Of a DNA stretch of 56,216 nucleotides, positions 38,554 to 48,957 are shown one piece after another (the first letter of the stretch is position 1; the number at the start of each line of letters is the position of its first letter). A program made the position numbers and the translations under genes. The notes below the pieces were generated by a model. That model saw only the letters and a list, made by a program, of their open reading frames with translations. It had not been told where the DNA came from and did not search any database. The stretch is from Thermoguttaceae bacterium (GTDB lineage Bacteria; Planctomycetota; Planctomycetia; Pirellulales; Thermoguttaceae): NCBI GenBank assembly GCA_029975295.1, contig JARKPK010000028.1, forward strand, positions 1 to 56,216, read 5' to 3'.

Positions 38554-39525
38554 TCAAGATGCCGCCAACGCGGCAATGGCTGCGGCTGCCGCAACCACCG
38601 CCAAACCGATCCCAACGGCCAACGCGATCCGCCACCACGAAATCGGCTTTTGCCCCGTGGCGCGGCCCGACTGCCCATTGACCAAGAAACGAAACACCCG
38701 ATCTCGGTAGCGGTAGGCCATAATCCAAACGGGCAACAGCACCGGCTCGCTGGCCATCCCTTCGATCAACACGTTGACATGCAAGTTGCGGCACGATCCG
38801 GGCACATAGCGTTGCCGGCAGTGATCGGCCTCAGCCGCTTCTATCGCCCCGACCGCGAGCGGCCGCGCATACTTCCGCGGAACAGAGAACTGTTCGACGG
38901 TGATGTTCTCCAAGTCGACTTGTTCCGGCGGCAGCCCCTGCCCCAAATCGAATGGGCACAAGCCGGCCGTTTCCGCAGGCGTCAGCGCCCCGCTGGCCCC
39001 GATCAACACTCCCTGATGCATTCCGCGATGCTCGCCCGCCAGCGGATACCAGTCGCCGCGGGCGCCGGGGGGCGTCTGGTTCGTATCGGCCGTCCAATGC
39101 GTGTGCGTTTTGGCGGTGAACACCCAGTAGGGCACATACACGGGCCGCATATTCACCACCGCCGCCCGTTGCGACAAATCCCCCGGACGAAAGAACCCTC
39201 GCTGCAAGAAGGCGTGCATGGCCGTGATCGCGGCCGCCTGCTCCACCCGAAACGGCACCACGCGATGCGGGGCCAAGATCTTCGCGTCGGGCCGTGATTC
39301 CAATTCGACCGAGCCGCAAAACGGGCAGCGCAGCGCCTGGGCCTGGGCGTCGTAGCTCATCGAGGCGCCGCACCCGACGCATTGGAAGTTGTACGTCGCC
39401 GTGCGCGCCGTTGCCACGGGCGCCTCGTCGTGCGGCGGCGCTTCGGTGCCGCAGTTCGGGCAGAACAAGTCCTCTTCGTCGAGCAAACTGCGGCAAACGC
39501 CGCATCGCTGCATCAAGTCGGACAT
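38554..39525 (-). CDS. Zinc-ribbon membrane-anchored protein of unknown function
   Basis: The product has 323 residues. Two zinc ribbons open the protein: CGVCRSLLDEEDLFCPNCG and then CVGCGASMSYDAQAQALRCPFCG. The middle part (VVNMRPVYVPYWVFTAKTHTHW, KYARPLAVGAIEAAEADHCRQRY, EPVLLPVWIMAYRYRDRVFRFLVNGQSG) resembles primosomal-protein-like zinc ribbons seen next to C-terminal membrane anchors. It ends in a hydrophobic helix, WWRIALAVGIGLAVVAAAAA. ATG 39525 precedes the first ribbon. Topology suggests a cytoplasmic domain tethered by its C-terminus. No function can be assigned. Confidence 0.85.
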   Translation of the reverse strand: MSDLMQRCGVCRSLLDEEDLFCPNCGTEAPPHDEAPVATARTATYNFQCVGCGASMSYDAQAQALRCPFCGSVELESRPDAKILAPHRVVPFRVEQAAAITAMHAFLQRGFFRPGDLSQRAAVVNMRPVYVPYWVFTAKTHTHWTADTNQTPPGARGDWYPLAGEHRGMHQGVLIGASGALTPAETAGLCPFDLGQGLPPEQVDLENITVEQFSVPRKYARPLAVGAIEAAEADHCRQRYVPGSCRNLHVNVLIEGMASEPVLLPVWIMAYRYRDRVFRFLVNGQSGRATGQKPISWWRIALAVGIGLAVVAAAAAIAALAAS

Positions 39526-39787
39526 CGTTGCTTTCCCCGTTATCTGCGGCCGCATCGCCGCCCAAAGTGATCGGCACCGCTCCGCCGAGGCAGGACCACG
39601 CCTAACTGATCAGTTGCCCGCGCATTCTGCGAAGCGGAACGGACGGCACGCCGAGCTGACTGGAAACGCGCTGCTCGGCAAAGCGTCAAACCGCCGCAGC
39701 GTCCGTTCTCTTCGGCCGTCATTCTCCGAAACGCCAAATACCCTTCTTTGAACGATCTTCCTTCTCAAAAAAGCAAGAACGCGTCCC

Positions 39788-40387
39788 TTACTTCCAGTGT
39801 TGCGATTCGAGCAATCGCTGCACGTACTTGGCCAGAATATCCGTTTCCAGATTCACTTGGTCGCCGGCCTGCCGACTTCCCAACGTGGTGACGGCCAAAG
39901 TGTACGGGATCAGCGCCACGCTGAACCGATCTGCCTGGCTATCGACGATCGTCAGGCTTACGCCGTCAACGGCGATCGAACCCTTCGGGGCCATTTGTCG
40001 AACCAGCGCCGGCGGCACCGAGAACCAAAAGAACGACCAATCGCCGTGATCGTCGCGCCGCAACACCTCGCCCACACCGTCGATGTGCCCGCTGACGAAA
40101 TGCCCGCCGAGCCGCCCGCCCACCGCCAGGGCCCGTTCCAAGTTCACCGGGCTGCCGGCCGCAAGCTTGCCCAAGTTGGTGCGGGCCAGCGTTTCCGGCC
40201 CCGCCTGGAAGGCGAACGTGTCGCCGACGACATCGACCACGGTCAAACAGCAACCATTCACCGATATGCTGTCGGCGACGGCCGTTTCAGCCGCAATCTT
40301 CGCTTCGCGGACGATCAGGCGACATCCGGGCGGTTCCTGCTTGATTTCGGCCACCGTTCCCAACGCTTCGACAATGCCGGAAAACAT
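39788..40387 (-). CDS. ribE: Riboflavin synthase alpha chain
   Basis: The product has 199 residues. It converts two 6,7-dimethyl-8-ribityllumazine into riboflavin and pyrimidinedione. Two homologous lumazine-binding repeats are visible: MFSGIVEALGTV with SISVNGCCLTVVDV, and GHIDGVGEVLRRD with GSIAVDGVSLTIVD. Start ATG 40387 gives the family N-terminus; the reading frame continues upstream without support. GGGAGA lies about ten bases before it. The gene follows pssA with a 128-base gap on the same strand. No FMN riboswitch pattern was seen upstream. Confidence 0.97.
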   Translation of the reverse strand: MFSGIVEALGTVAEIKQEPPGCRLIVREAKIAAETAVADSISVNGCCLTVVDVVGDTFAFQAGPETLARTNLGKLAAGSPVNLERALAVGGRLGGHFVSGHIDGVGEVLRRDDHGDWSFFWFSVPPALVRQMAPKGSIAVDGVSLTIVDSQADRFSVALIPYTLAVTTLGSRQAGDQVNLETDILAKYVQRLLESQHWK

Positions 40388-40515
40388 CGATTGAATCTCT
40401 CCCATGCCCCAGCCAACTTCTCGACTCACGCTCTCCGCTGAACAGCGCGCCGCGCCAACGCCACAGCGACGATCGGCCGCCGCTCTTCCGATGCTCGACA
40501 ACCGGGCTAAGCCGT

Positions 40516-41340
40516 TCAGAAGATCGACTCCTCCATCTTCTTTCGGCGAATCAAATGCAAATACGCCCAATGCGCCGGACCGTACAAGACGAACGCCGTG
40601 GTTACGATCGGCAACGCGTAGCCGCGCATCACCATGGCGGCCACCAGCGCAAACAGCACGGCAACGACATGAGCGAAACTGCGCTGCCCGCGGAAAACCT
40701 GATTGACCACGTGCGGATACGGTATCCGCGACACCATGAGCAGCCCGACAACAATCGCAAAAAACGGCAACGCGTTCTGCAATACCATGTCCACCGTCTC
40801 AGCACAGGCCAACGGGCGACGCCCCTCGTACATGGCGTGCTGCATGATCGCAAAACTGGCCAGCGCCGCGGCGCCGGCCGGGCTGGGCAGCCCATTGAAA
40901 CGCAGGTGCTCATCTTCGTCGCTTGTTTCCACGTTGAAACGCGCCAAACGCAAGGCCGCGCACGCCGCATACGAGGCGGCGATGATCCACACGGCCGGAC
41001 TATGAAAGGCGGTGAAACGCGGGCACATCTTCACCAGCAAGAAGGCCGGCGCCACGCCAAAGGTTACGCAATCGCACAGGCTGTCCAATTGCGCGCCGAA
41101 GTCGCTGCTGGTGCGCGACAGGCGGGCGACATAGCCGTCCAAACCGTCGAACACCATGGCGAGGAAGATCAGCCACCCGCTCAACGCCGCGTTGTACAAG
41201 TCGGCCGCGTTGATCTGCGGCACCGTGCCGGTTTCGGGCTTGCCGATGCGCGCCGCCACGACAATCGCGAAGAACCCGCACACCAAGTTGCCCAGCGTCA
41301 ACAAGGTGGGAAAAACGGCGATGGTTCGAAGCGGCTTCAT
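40516..41340 (-). CDS. pssA: CDP-diacylglycerol--serine O-phosphatidyltransferase
   Basis: The product has 274 residues and about seven to eight membrane helices. It transfers phosphatidyl from CDP-diacylglycerol to serine, giving phosphatidylserine. The CDP-alcohol phosphotransferase motif DG-x2-AR-x8-G-x3-D-x3-D is present in GYVARLSRTSSDFGAQLDSL and its flanking residues. The start MKPLRTIAVFPTLLTLGNLVCGF is typical of this type of PssA. It is encoded 98 bases after psd, so both steps of phosphatidylethanolamine synthesis are co-oriented. Confidence 0.95.
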   Translation of the reverse strand: MKPLRTIAVFPTLLTLGNLVCGFFAIVVAARIGKPETGTVPQINAADLYNAALSGWLIFLAMVFDGLDGYVARLSRTSSDFGAQLDSLCDCVTFGVAPAFLLVKMCPRFTAFHSPAVWIIAASYAACAALRLARFNVETSDEDEHLRFNGLPSPAGAAALASFAIMQHAMYEGRRPLACAETVDMVLQNALPFFAIVVGLLMVSRIPYPHVVNQVFRGQRSFAHVVAVLFALVAAMVMRGYALPIVTTAFVLYGPAHWAYLHLIRRKKMEESIF

Positions 41341-41438
41341 CTGCTTGATTACTCAGCCCAACGCCCTGCTTGCCGAAACGGTCGCATCGATGGCCGCCCC
41401 GGATCGACCGTTCGCCGCCACGGCGAATCGCAACCCGC

Positions 41439-42398
41439 TCAGCCGTGCGACGCCGGATAACGGGCCATCACTGTCGCGCCGGCCAGAACGCGCTGACCCA
41501 GTTGAATTTCAATCTGCAAGTCGTCGCGGTCGGCCAATATCAACTCCGTTCGCGACCCCAACTTGATCATCCCGAACTTCAGCCCGCGTTCAATCACTTC
41601 GCCCGGCCTAAGCGCGCAAACGATCCGCCGCGCGATCGCCCCGGAAATCTGCCGAACCACCATCCGCCGGTGCGGCGGGTCGTCCTCCTCCAAGCCGATC
41701 CACGTGTTCTCGTTCACCTGCGCACTATCGGCGCGAAGCGCGTTGCGGAACTCCCCCGGATGATACCGCAGCTCGATCACCTTTGCTCGCGCCGGCGAAC
41801 GATTGATGTGCACGTTGAAAATCGAAAGGAAGATGCCGATCTTCACCGCCGGCCCGTCGATAAACGGGTCGTGCGACAATCGCGTGATTTCGACCACGCG
41901 GCCGTCGGCCGGCGACACGATCAACCCCGGCCCGTCGGGCGTACGTCGCGGAGGATCGCGGAAGAAAAACACCACCAAACCCAGCAGCACGGCCGGCACG
42001 AACGCCAAGGGCCAGAACCACCAGGCCAGCAGCCCTGTGGCCAACGCCAGCGGCCAACCGAAGATTTGCAATTCGGCCCATCCCCAGCGGGCAATGGGCA
42101 GCCGCCCGCGCCATGCGAAGGGGTCGTCCTCGGGCGGCCAATCGCAGGAGCACAGATTGCGGCAGTATTTCAAATCGCGAGGATCCAGCACTTCGTGCGG
42201 CGCCCCCTCGGCGGAGCCGATCCGCTTGCCCGCCATGCGAGCCACGTAAACCGCCCGAAACCGTTTCAGCCACCAACGCCGCCAGCGGCCCCACAACAAT
42301 TCGATGCGATAGCATGCCCCCCCGCCCGGTTGAACGCCGGCGAAATTCGGCGGCAACGGCTGCACAGGCGCACGGCTCGACTCGGCGGTAGAACTCAT
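41439..42398 (-). CDS. psd: Phosphatidylserine decarboxylase proenzyme (short, archaeal-like type)
   Basis: The product has 319 residues. It decarboxylates phosphatidylserine to phosphatidylethanolamine, using a pyruvoyl group made by self-cleavage. The cleavage site is Gly281-Ser282 in FGMIKLGSRTEL, the variant seen in short Psd proteins. FFFRDPPRRTPDGPGLIVSPADGRV and FLSIFNVHINRSP are the family core. An N-terminal extension of about 100 residues (Arg/Trp-rich, then a two-helix hydrophobic hairpin WPLALATGLLAWWFWPLAFVP) precedes it. ATG 42398 is a reasonable start but without a strong ribosome site. Confidence 0.93.
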   Translation of the reverse strand: MSSTAESSRAPVQPLPPNFAGVQPGGGACYRIELLWGRWRRWWLKRFRAVYVARMAGKRIGSAEGAPHEVLDPRDLKYCRNLCSCDWPPEDDPFAWRGRLPIARWGWAELQIFGWPLALATGLLAWWFWPLAFVPAVLLGLVVFFFRDPPRRTPDGPGLIVSPADGRVVEITRLSHDPFIDGPAVKIGIFLSIFNVHINRSPARAKVIELRYHPGEFRNALRADSAQVNENTWIGLEEDDPPHRRMVVRQISGAIARRIVCALRPGEVIERGLKFGMIKLGSRTELILADRDDLQIEIQLGQRVLAGATVMARYPASHG

Positions 42399-44014
<1,616 letters not shown>

Positions 44015-44085
44015 GCGCGTCGCGCGATCGGCGGGAAAGGAAGTTGGTCAACCTCCGCCCGCGGTCGGAACGCGGCTTGACACAC

Positions 44086-44135
44086 GCGCCGGCGGAGCTT
44101 CAAACGCGTTGGCCCGCCGGCGCATTGTTTTCTTG
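44086..44135 (+). terminator. Intrinsic terminator of eno
   Basis: GCGCCGGCGG (44086-44095) pairs with CCGCCGGCGC (44114-44123), ten perfect pairs with an 18-base loop. It is followed by ATTGTTTTCTTG. This is a rho-independent terminator structure on the plus strand. Confidence 0.75.
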
Positions 44136-44332
44136 AGGACGGATTCTCATTTTTCCGGCCGTGCCGTGAGTTCGTGCGGCCGCAACCGATGGCCGCTGCC
44201 GCCGAAAAGCCGGCGACTTTCGACGGCAGGGCCGGTTCGCGTCGCCGCGTGGGACTGCGATCGAGAGGCAATGGGCAGGACGGCGGTTCCCTGCGGTCTT
44301 CGGCACGGTTCGGATGAGACGGGGTGAAGGGA

Positions 44333-45310
44333 ATGGACCACCTCCAAGATGCGGTAACCGCACACATGCGAACCGATTTCGCCCGGCTGCGCGTCGATCA
44401 GACCGTGGCCGAGGCGCTCGAAGCCATTCGGCGAAGCGCCGTGGGCGGTCGAATCGTCTATTTCTACGTGCTCGATTCCGACGATCGGCTGCATGGCGTG
44501 ATTCCCACGCGAGCATTGTTGCTCAGCCCCCCGGAAAGCCGTTTGAGCGAGCTGATGGTCAAACGGGTGATCTCCGTTCCGCCCGACGCCACGCTCTTGG
44601 ACGTGTGCGATCTGTTCTTGCTGCATCGCCTGCTGGCGTTTCCGGTGCTCGACCAGCAGGGCCGGATGATCGGCGTCATCGATGTCGAGCACTACACCGA
44701 CGAATTGCTTCAATTGGGCGATCGAGAGCTCAACGACGACATCTTCCAATTGATCGGCGTGCGGTTGGCCAAAGTTCGCAAGGCCTCGGTTCCCCAAATC
44801 GTTCGGTTTCGGTTCCCGTGGCTGCTGTGCAACATCGGCGGCGGACTGTTGTGCGCGGTGCTTTCCCAACGGTTTGAATGGGTGCTCGCCGAAGTGATTG
44901 CCCTTGCCCTGTTCATTCCCGTCGTGCTGGCCTTGGCCGAAAGCGTGAGCATTCAAACACTGACGCTGACACTTCAATCGCATCACGGCACGCGGGCCAA
45001 CTGGCGACGCTGGTTCGGCGAACTGGCCGCCGAGGCGCCGGTGGGGCTGCTGCTTGGGCTGGGCGCCGGGACCATTGTCGGCGGAGCCGCTTGGCTTTGG
45101 CTCGGCGCGCCCGCCGTAGGCGTCACGGTGGCCGCGAGCATCACGGCGGCCGTCGGGGTGGCGGCCATGCTCGGCATCGCCGTGCCCGCTCTGCTTTGGA
45201 CCATGCAACGCGACCCGCGAGTCGCCTCGGGCCCAATCGCGCTGGCGCTGACCGACTTGGCCACGCTGACGATCTACTTCGGACTGGCCGCCTTGTGGCT
45301 GACCGGCTGA
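44333..45310 (+). CDS. MgtE-like transporter with CBS pair, no N domain
   Basis: The product has 325 residues. Residues 1-135 form a CBS-domain pair (LQDAVTAHMRTDFARLRVDQTVAEAL and SELMVKRVISVPPDATLLDVCDLF). The rest is a five-helix MgtE-type membrane domain (PWLLCNIGGGLLCAVLS, VIALALFIPVVLALAESVSIQTLTLTL, LGLGAGTIVGGAAWLWL). The last helix keeps the family Asp in ALTDLATLTIYFGLA. The superhelical N domain of standard MgtE is missing, and the usual MGGNVGTQ pore motif reads LAESVSIQ. Mg2+ or another divalent ion is the likely substrate, but these changes leave specificity open. A GTG three codons upstream is an alternative start. Confidence 0.87.
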   Translation: MDHLQDAVTAHMRTDFARLRVDQTVAEALEAIRRSAVGGRIVYFYVLDSDDRLHGVIPTRALLLSPPESRLSELMVKRVISVPPDATLLDVCDLFLLHRLLAFPVLDQQGRMIGVIDVEHYTDELLQLGDRELNDDIFQLIGVRLAKVRKASVPQIVRFRFPWLLCNIGGGLLCAVLSQRFEWVLAEVIALALFIPVVLALAESVSIQTLTLTLQSHHGTRANWRRWFGELAAEAPVGLLLGLGAGTIVGGAAWLWLGAPAVGVTVAASITAAVGVAAMLGIAVPALLWTMQRDPRVASGPIALALTDLATLTIYFGLAALWLTG

Positions 45311-45655
45311 AGGACGTGAACCGTCGGAAACGCCCTCAGCCGAAGCGACGATCGGCCCTGCCCGCCTTGTTCGGTTGTTCTGCTTCACATGCCCTCGGAA
45401 CAACGGCGTTGCGCCGCCGGCCTCAACAACCAACCGAAACCGCGGAAGACAGAGAACGTCCCCTGCCGGCAAGAACGCTCAGCGCGCCAAACGCGCAACC
45501 GATTGCTTCGCCGCGCCGGCGCCCACTTTCCGAAAGGTGCAAATCGAAAATGTATTCGACAATCGCGGCGCAGCAACACCTTCGTACCGGCAATCAATCG
45601 ACCTTGCACAACACAATGATCTACGGAAAGCCACGCCGAGCCGCAAGCCCGGCGG

Positions 45656-45684
45656 TTGCAACAAAAACCGGACAACGCTAAACT
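45656..45684 (+). promoter_or_regulatory. Sigma-70-type promoter candidate upstream of tRNA-Pro
   Basis: TTGCAA (45656-45661) and TAAACT (45679-45684) with a 17-base spacer. Each hexamer matches four of six consensus positions. Transcription would start near 45691, inside the inverted repeat, and run toward the tRNA 132 bases further on. Confidence 0.45.
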
Positions 45685-45702
45685 ATTTGTTCATAAACAA
45701 AT
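45685..45702. promoter_or_regulatory. AT-rich inverted repeat at predicted start site (operator candidate)
   Basis: ATTTGTT-CATA-AACAAAT has seven perfect pairs and a four-base centre. It is strikingly AT-rich against the surrounding GC-rich DNA and directly abuts the predicted -10 element. Repressor operator or start-site hairpin are the main readings. Confidence 0.5.
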
Positions 45703-45822
45703 GCGGATTGTCTGCCGGTAGATGCGTAGCGCAAGGGCGGCAAGCACGTTCGGCCGGAAGGGCCGGCAGTGGTCGGCGCCGTGGGCCCCCGCACGCGCTG
45801 GCACGCGAACGATCCGTTGCCA

Positions 45823-45897
45823 CGGGGCGTGGCGCAGTCTGGCTAGCGCGCCTGCTTTGGGAGCAGGAAGTCGGGAGTTCAAATCTCCCCGCCCCGA
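45823..45897 (+). tRNA. tRNA-Pro (anticodon TGG)
   Basis: A 75-base cloverleaf. The acceptor stem CGGGGCG (45823-45829) pairs with CGCCCCG (45890-45896), with discriminator A at 45897. The anticodon arm is CCTGC-TTTGGGA-GCAGG with anticodon TGG (45858-45860), and the T arm is GGGAG-TTCAAAT-CTCCC. CCA is not encoded. TGG reads Pro codons CCA and, with wobble, others. Confidence 0.97.
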
Positions 45898-46338
45898 TTT
45901 TCGCCAGAAGAGATGTGCAAAATAATTCGCGCGGTCCGTCAGCGACCCAGGGTCCGTTAGAAGGACTGCGTTGTTCGCAAGCCGTTTATGGCTCAACTAG
46001 AGCTGTATTCAGGCGATGTGTTGCCGGCCATTGCGATTGAACATCTGGATGATGTTTCGCTGAGCCCGTGGGATTGGGGCAACCCTTTTCTCCAGAAGAT
46101 GGCGATCGCGTCCGAGCCGCGGTCGAGAGTGATTGGAACTCGGTTGAACAAAGCCGGCATGGACCGATCAACTGCCCTGATTCGATGTGGTAAACCGATA
46201 CCAGTGGAATAAAGCGATGAAAATGGGCGATAAAGCGCATTCAGGCGCGCTCGAATAGGCTGCGAGCCGCTGGCGCGGAGTCGCAAATCCGTAGTTTCCG
46301 CAAGAGCCGAACATCTGAAGAAGAAAAGGCAGATTTTC
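45898..46338. other. Non-coding gap
   Basis: About 440 bases between tRNA-Pro and the small zinc-ribbon gene, less GC-rich than the surroundings. A 74-codon ORF (45988-46212) has no recognisable family or ribosome site and is not called. Confidence 0.4.
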
Positions 46339-46473
46339 ATGCGTACTCGTCCTCGAACGAAAGTCGTCAAGGCCCGCAAAGATCGTCGGTGCAACAAGTG
46401 CGGCGGCAAGCTGAACTCGCAGCGTATCCGTTGCAAGCGTTGCTCCAATGCTCAGGCCATTCCGGGCAAATGA
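46339..46473 (+). CDS. 44-residue basic zinc-ribbon microprotein
   Basis: The product begins MRTRPRTKVVKARKDRRC. It then has NKCGGKLNSQRIRCKRCSNA and ends QAIPGK. Two CxxC knuckles (C18, C21 and C32, C35) spaced as in a zinc ribbon sit in a strongly basic protein, so binding of RNA, ribosome or DNA is likely. AAAAGG lies about ten bases before the ATG. The pattern recalls small ribosomal zinc-ribbon proteins such as archaeal L40e, but the match is by style only. The absence of internal stops alone is weak evidence at this length; the paired CxxC motifs make it credible. Confidence 0.75.
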   Translation: MRTRPRTKVVKARKDRRCNKCGGKLNSQRIRCKRCSNAQAIPGK

Positions 46474-46775
46474 AGCATTGATTGCACGGTGGTTGCAAGC
46501 GGGCGGAGCGCTGCCGGGCGGTACTGCCCAATTCAGGTCGCCCCCCGTTGAGCCTGATGTTGCCCGCTGCCGGGCGCGATTGGCCCGTTGGCTCCAATCG
46601 ATTAATTGGGCGACGGCTTCTCGCGCTCGGGTGCATCCCCGGTTGCCGGCTCGACCCTCGGGTGCAGTTTTACGACGGTGGCATGCTGCGCTCGGCCGAA
46701 GCGCGTTATACTGGCGTTTGACGATCCGGCGATGGTCGCCGGGCCGTGCATCGCGTTCTTCGGGGAGCATTGGCC
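46474..46775. other. Non-coding gap
   Basis: About 300 bases, GC-rich, with no recognised gene, promoter or terminator. Confidence 0.4.
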
Positions 46776-47198
46776 ATGGTTCGCACATTGTGTGTGGGCG
46801 CGGGGTTGGGGCTTCTGGTTTGGTTCTGCGCTGTCGCGCAGGCGGCCGACAAGGCCGACCTGATGGCCGGTGTGTTCGATCCGCCCGCCGGCGTCCGGTT
46901 GCGTTCGGATCAACAGGAACAGTTGCGTAAACTGAAACAGCGATACGAGCCCCCTCTGCGTTCGGCCATTCGCAAGTACGAAAGCGCCACGGAGGAACGA
47001 GAGAGGATTCCGCTGGCCCGCGAAATCACCAAGCTCAAGGCAGAGGTGAAAAACGAGATGGAGCGAATCCTCGCCGCGCCCGACCCCGAGCAAATCAAAC
47101 GGATGCAAGAGGCGCAGCAACGGGCGAGAGAGCAAGCGAAGAAACAGCAACAGAAAGCGCAGGCGGCCAAGAAGAAGAATCAGAAGAAGCGTCACTAA
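46776..47198 (+). CDS. Secreted or periplasmic helical hypothetical protein
   Basis: The product has 140 residues. The N-terminus MVRTLCVGAGLGLLVWFCAVAQA is a signal peptide with a likely cut after AQA. The mature part is almost all helix: LRSDQQEQLRKLKQRYEPPLRSAIRKYES, then KLKAEVKNEMERILAAPDPEQIKRMQEAQQ. It ends in a Lys/Gln-rich tail (AKKQQQKAQAAKKKNQKKRH). The layout recalls small Spy-like or LTXXQ-type helical proteins, but key motifs are not seen. ATG 46776 has GGGGAG nine bases upstream. Confidence 0.78.
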   Translation: MVRTLCVGAGLGLLVWFCAVAQAADKADLMAGVFDPPAGVRLRSDQQEQLRKLKQRYEPPLRSAIRKYESATEERERIPLAREITKLKAEVKNEMERILAAPDPEQIKRMQEAQQRAREQAKKQQQKAQAAKKKNQKKRH

Positions 47199-47752
47199 GA
47201 GGTCTGCGGAAGACGCGTCGGCTGCGCCCCGTGTTAGCCGCTTGTGTAGAGCATGGCTGCCGCGCGTCGGACTCACCGAAAAGCTTCTGCTCGTTGCCGA
47301 AGCGATTCTCCGGCAACCTCGGAAAGGGCGGTGCGTTGACCGCGCTTCATGGGGGCGGTCGTTCGCACTAGCCCCCCGCCGTCAATGCGTAGGCGCCGTT
47401 GGTGCGACCGGCGTGTTGAAGTCTGCAAAGTATGCGACGGCGGACGGACGTTCTTTTCCTGAAGATGGCCGCCAGCCGGGCCGCCGCGGTTCGCTTCTTC
47501 GAAAGAAAACCGTTTGGGGCGCGAGTGCGACCGCTGCTCGGCGTTCGGCCGCACCCGTCGGTTTTCGGCTTGTTTCGACACGCCGCCCACAGACGATGCG
47601 TGTGTACCGACTGATGATCTTGCGGCGCCGGAGCCGCCCAGCCTCGTGCGGAAATCGGCGTGTTCTCCCGGCAGGGGCGAAAACGCAGTGCAACGCCATC
47701 TCGACGTGGAATTGTCATTACAAGATTTGCAGCAAACAAGGGATGTGCGTTG
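47199..47752. other. Non-coding gap
   Basis: About 550 bases before the peptidase gene. Open frames on both strands are Arg-rich and unrecognised. No promoter is clear. Confidence 0.4.
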
Positions 47753-48844
47753 ATGGACTTCGCAAAACGACGCGAACGGGTGCGCCGGGCTCTTCAGCGG
47801 GCGGGGCTCGACGCCCTGCTGGTTTCCTCGCCACTCAACGTGACCTATCTAACGGGATTCACCGGCGACGACAGCTACTTGCTTTTCCATCGCGGCGGCG
47901 AGGTTGTTGTCAGCGACCCGCGATTCACCGTGCAATTGGGCGAGGAGTGTCCCGAGATCGATCTGCACATTCGCAAGCCGGGCGTCCCGCTGACCAGTGC
48001 CCTGGCTCGCGTGCTGCGGTGGGCCAAAGCCGGCAATGTGGGATTCGAATCGGACGCGATGACCGTCGGCGGACTGGAACGGTTGAAGTCGGCGGCAGAA
48101 CGAACAACGTTTCGGGCCATTTCGGGAATCGTCGAGCGACTGCGCGCCATCAAAGATGCCGACGAAGTAGCCGCCATCCGCACGGCGGTCGATTGCGCGC
48201 AGCGGGCGTTCGGAGTGGTTCGGGCCGCGATGCAACCGGACAAGTCGGAAAAGCGCGTGGCCGACGAATTGGATTATCAAATGCGGTTGTTCGGCGCGCG
48301 GCAGTCGGCCTTCGACACGATTGTCGGCGTGGGCCCTCGCTCGGCGTTGCCGCATTGCCGTCCTGGCGTGCAACCGCTGAGCGCTTCGGGGCTGGTCCTC
48401 ATCGATTGGGGGGCGTGCGTCGGCTGCTACCACAGCGACTTGACCCGCGTGGTGGCGACGGGTAAAATCGCCGCGAAATTGGAGCATGTTTATCGCGTTG
48501 TGCTCGACGCGCAATTGCGCGCCATCGCGGCGATTCGGCCGGGGGTGAGCTGCTGCGACGTGGACGCCGTGGCCCGAGCCATCATCGAGCGGGCCGGCTT
48601 CGGCAGCCGCTTCGGCCACGGACTAGGCCACGGCATCGGCCTGCAAGTGCATGAATCCCCCCGACTGGCTGCTGGCAGTGAAGCCGTTTTGCGGGCCGGC
48701 ATGGTCGTAACGGTCGAGCCGGGCATCTATCTGCCCGGAGTCGGCGGCGTCCGCATCGAAGATGACGTGCTCGTCACTCGCTCGGGGAGCGAGGTGCTTA
48801 CCAGCGTCCCGAAACAGTGGGAAGATATACACATGGCCGGCTAG
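47753..48844 (+). CDS. M24 family aminopeptidase (Xaa-Pro peptidase type)
   Basis: The product has 363 residues. The N-terminal creatinase-like domain starts MDFAKRRERVRRALQRAGLDALLVSS and includes NVTYLTGFTGDDSYLL. The catalytic pita-bread domain has the five metal ligands: Asp in LIDWGACVG, Asp in YHSDLTRVV, His in FGHGLGHGIGLQVHE, Glu in VEPGIYLPG and Glu in GVRIEDDVLV. It removes N-terminal residues before proline with two divalent metals. ATG 47753 has AAGGGA nine bases upstream. It lies 113 bases before accB, an order (pepQ near acc genes) also known in other bacteria. Confidence 0.95.
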   Translation: MDFAKRRERVRRALQRAGLDALLVSSPLNVTYLTGFTGDDSYLLFHRGGEVVVSDPRFTVQLGEECPEIDLHIRKPGVPLTSALARVLRWAKAGNVGFESDAMTVGGLERLKSAAERTTFRAISGIVERLRAIKDADEVAAIRTAVDCAQRAFGVVRAAMQPDKSEKRVADELDYQMRLFGARQSAFDTIVGVGPRSALPHCRPGVQPLSASGLVLIDWGACVGCYHSDLTRVVATGKIAAKLEHVYRVVLDAQLRAIAAIRPGVSCCDVDAVARAIIERAGFGSRFGHGLGHGIGLQVHESPRLAAGSEAVLRAGMVVTVEPGIYLPGVGGVRIEDDVLVTRSGSEVLTSVPKQWEDIHMAG

Positions 48845-48957
48845 GCCGCCCGGCCAACGTCCGCGGGGATGTTGGCTTCGTCGCGAAGACCGTGCGAGCG
48901 GCGACCCTGCGCGTTGGCCGCCCCGCCAACGACGCGTCAGACAAAGAGTGAAGAATA

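Larger units (their letters stand above)
45311..45822. other. Intergenic region upstream of tRNA-Pro
   Basis: About 510 bases. It holds a sigma-70-like promoter (45656-45684) and an 18-base AT-rich inverted repeat at its expected start site (45685-45702). Otherwise nothing is recognised. Confidence 0.5.

Noticed and set aside
45988-46212. 74-codon ORF after tRNA-Pro
   Set aside because: No ribosome site, no recognisable family, and near a less GC-rich non-coding stretch; it could be real but cannot be supported.
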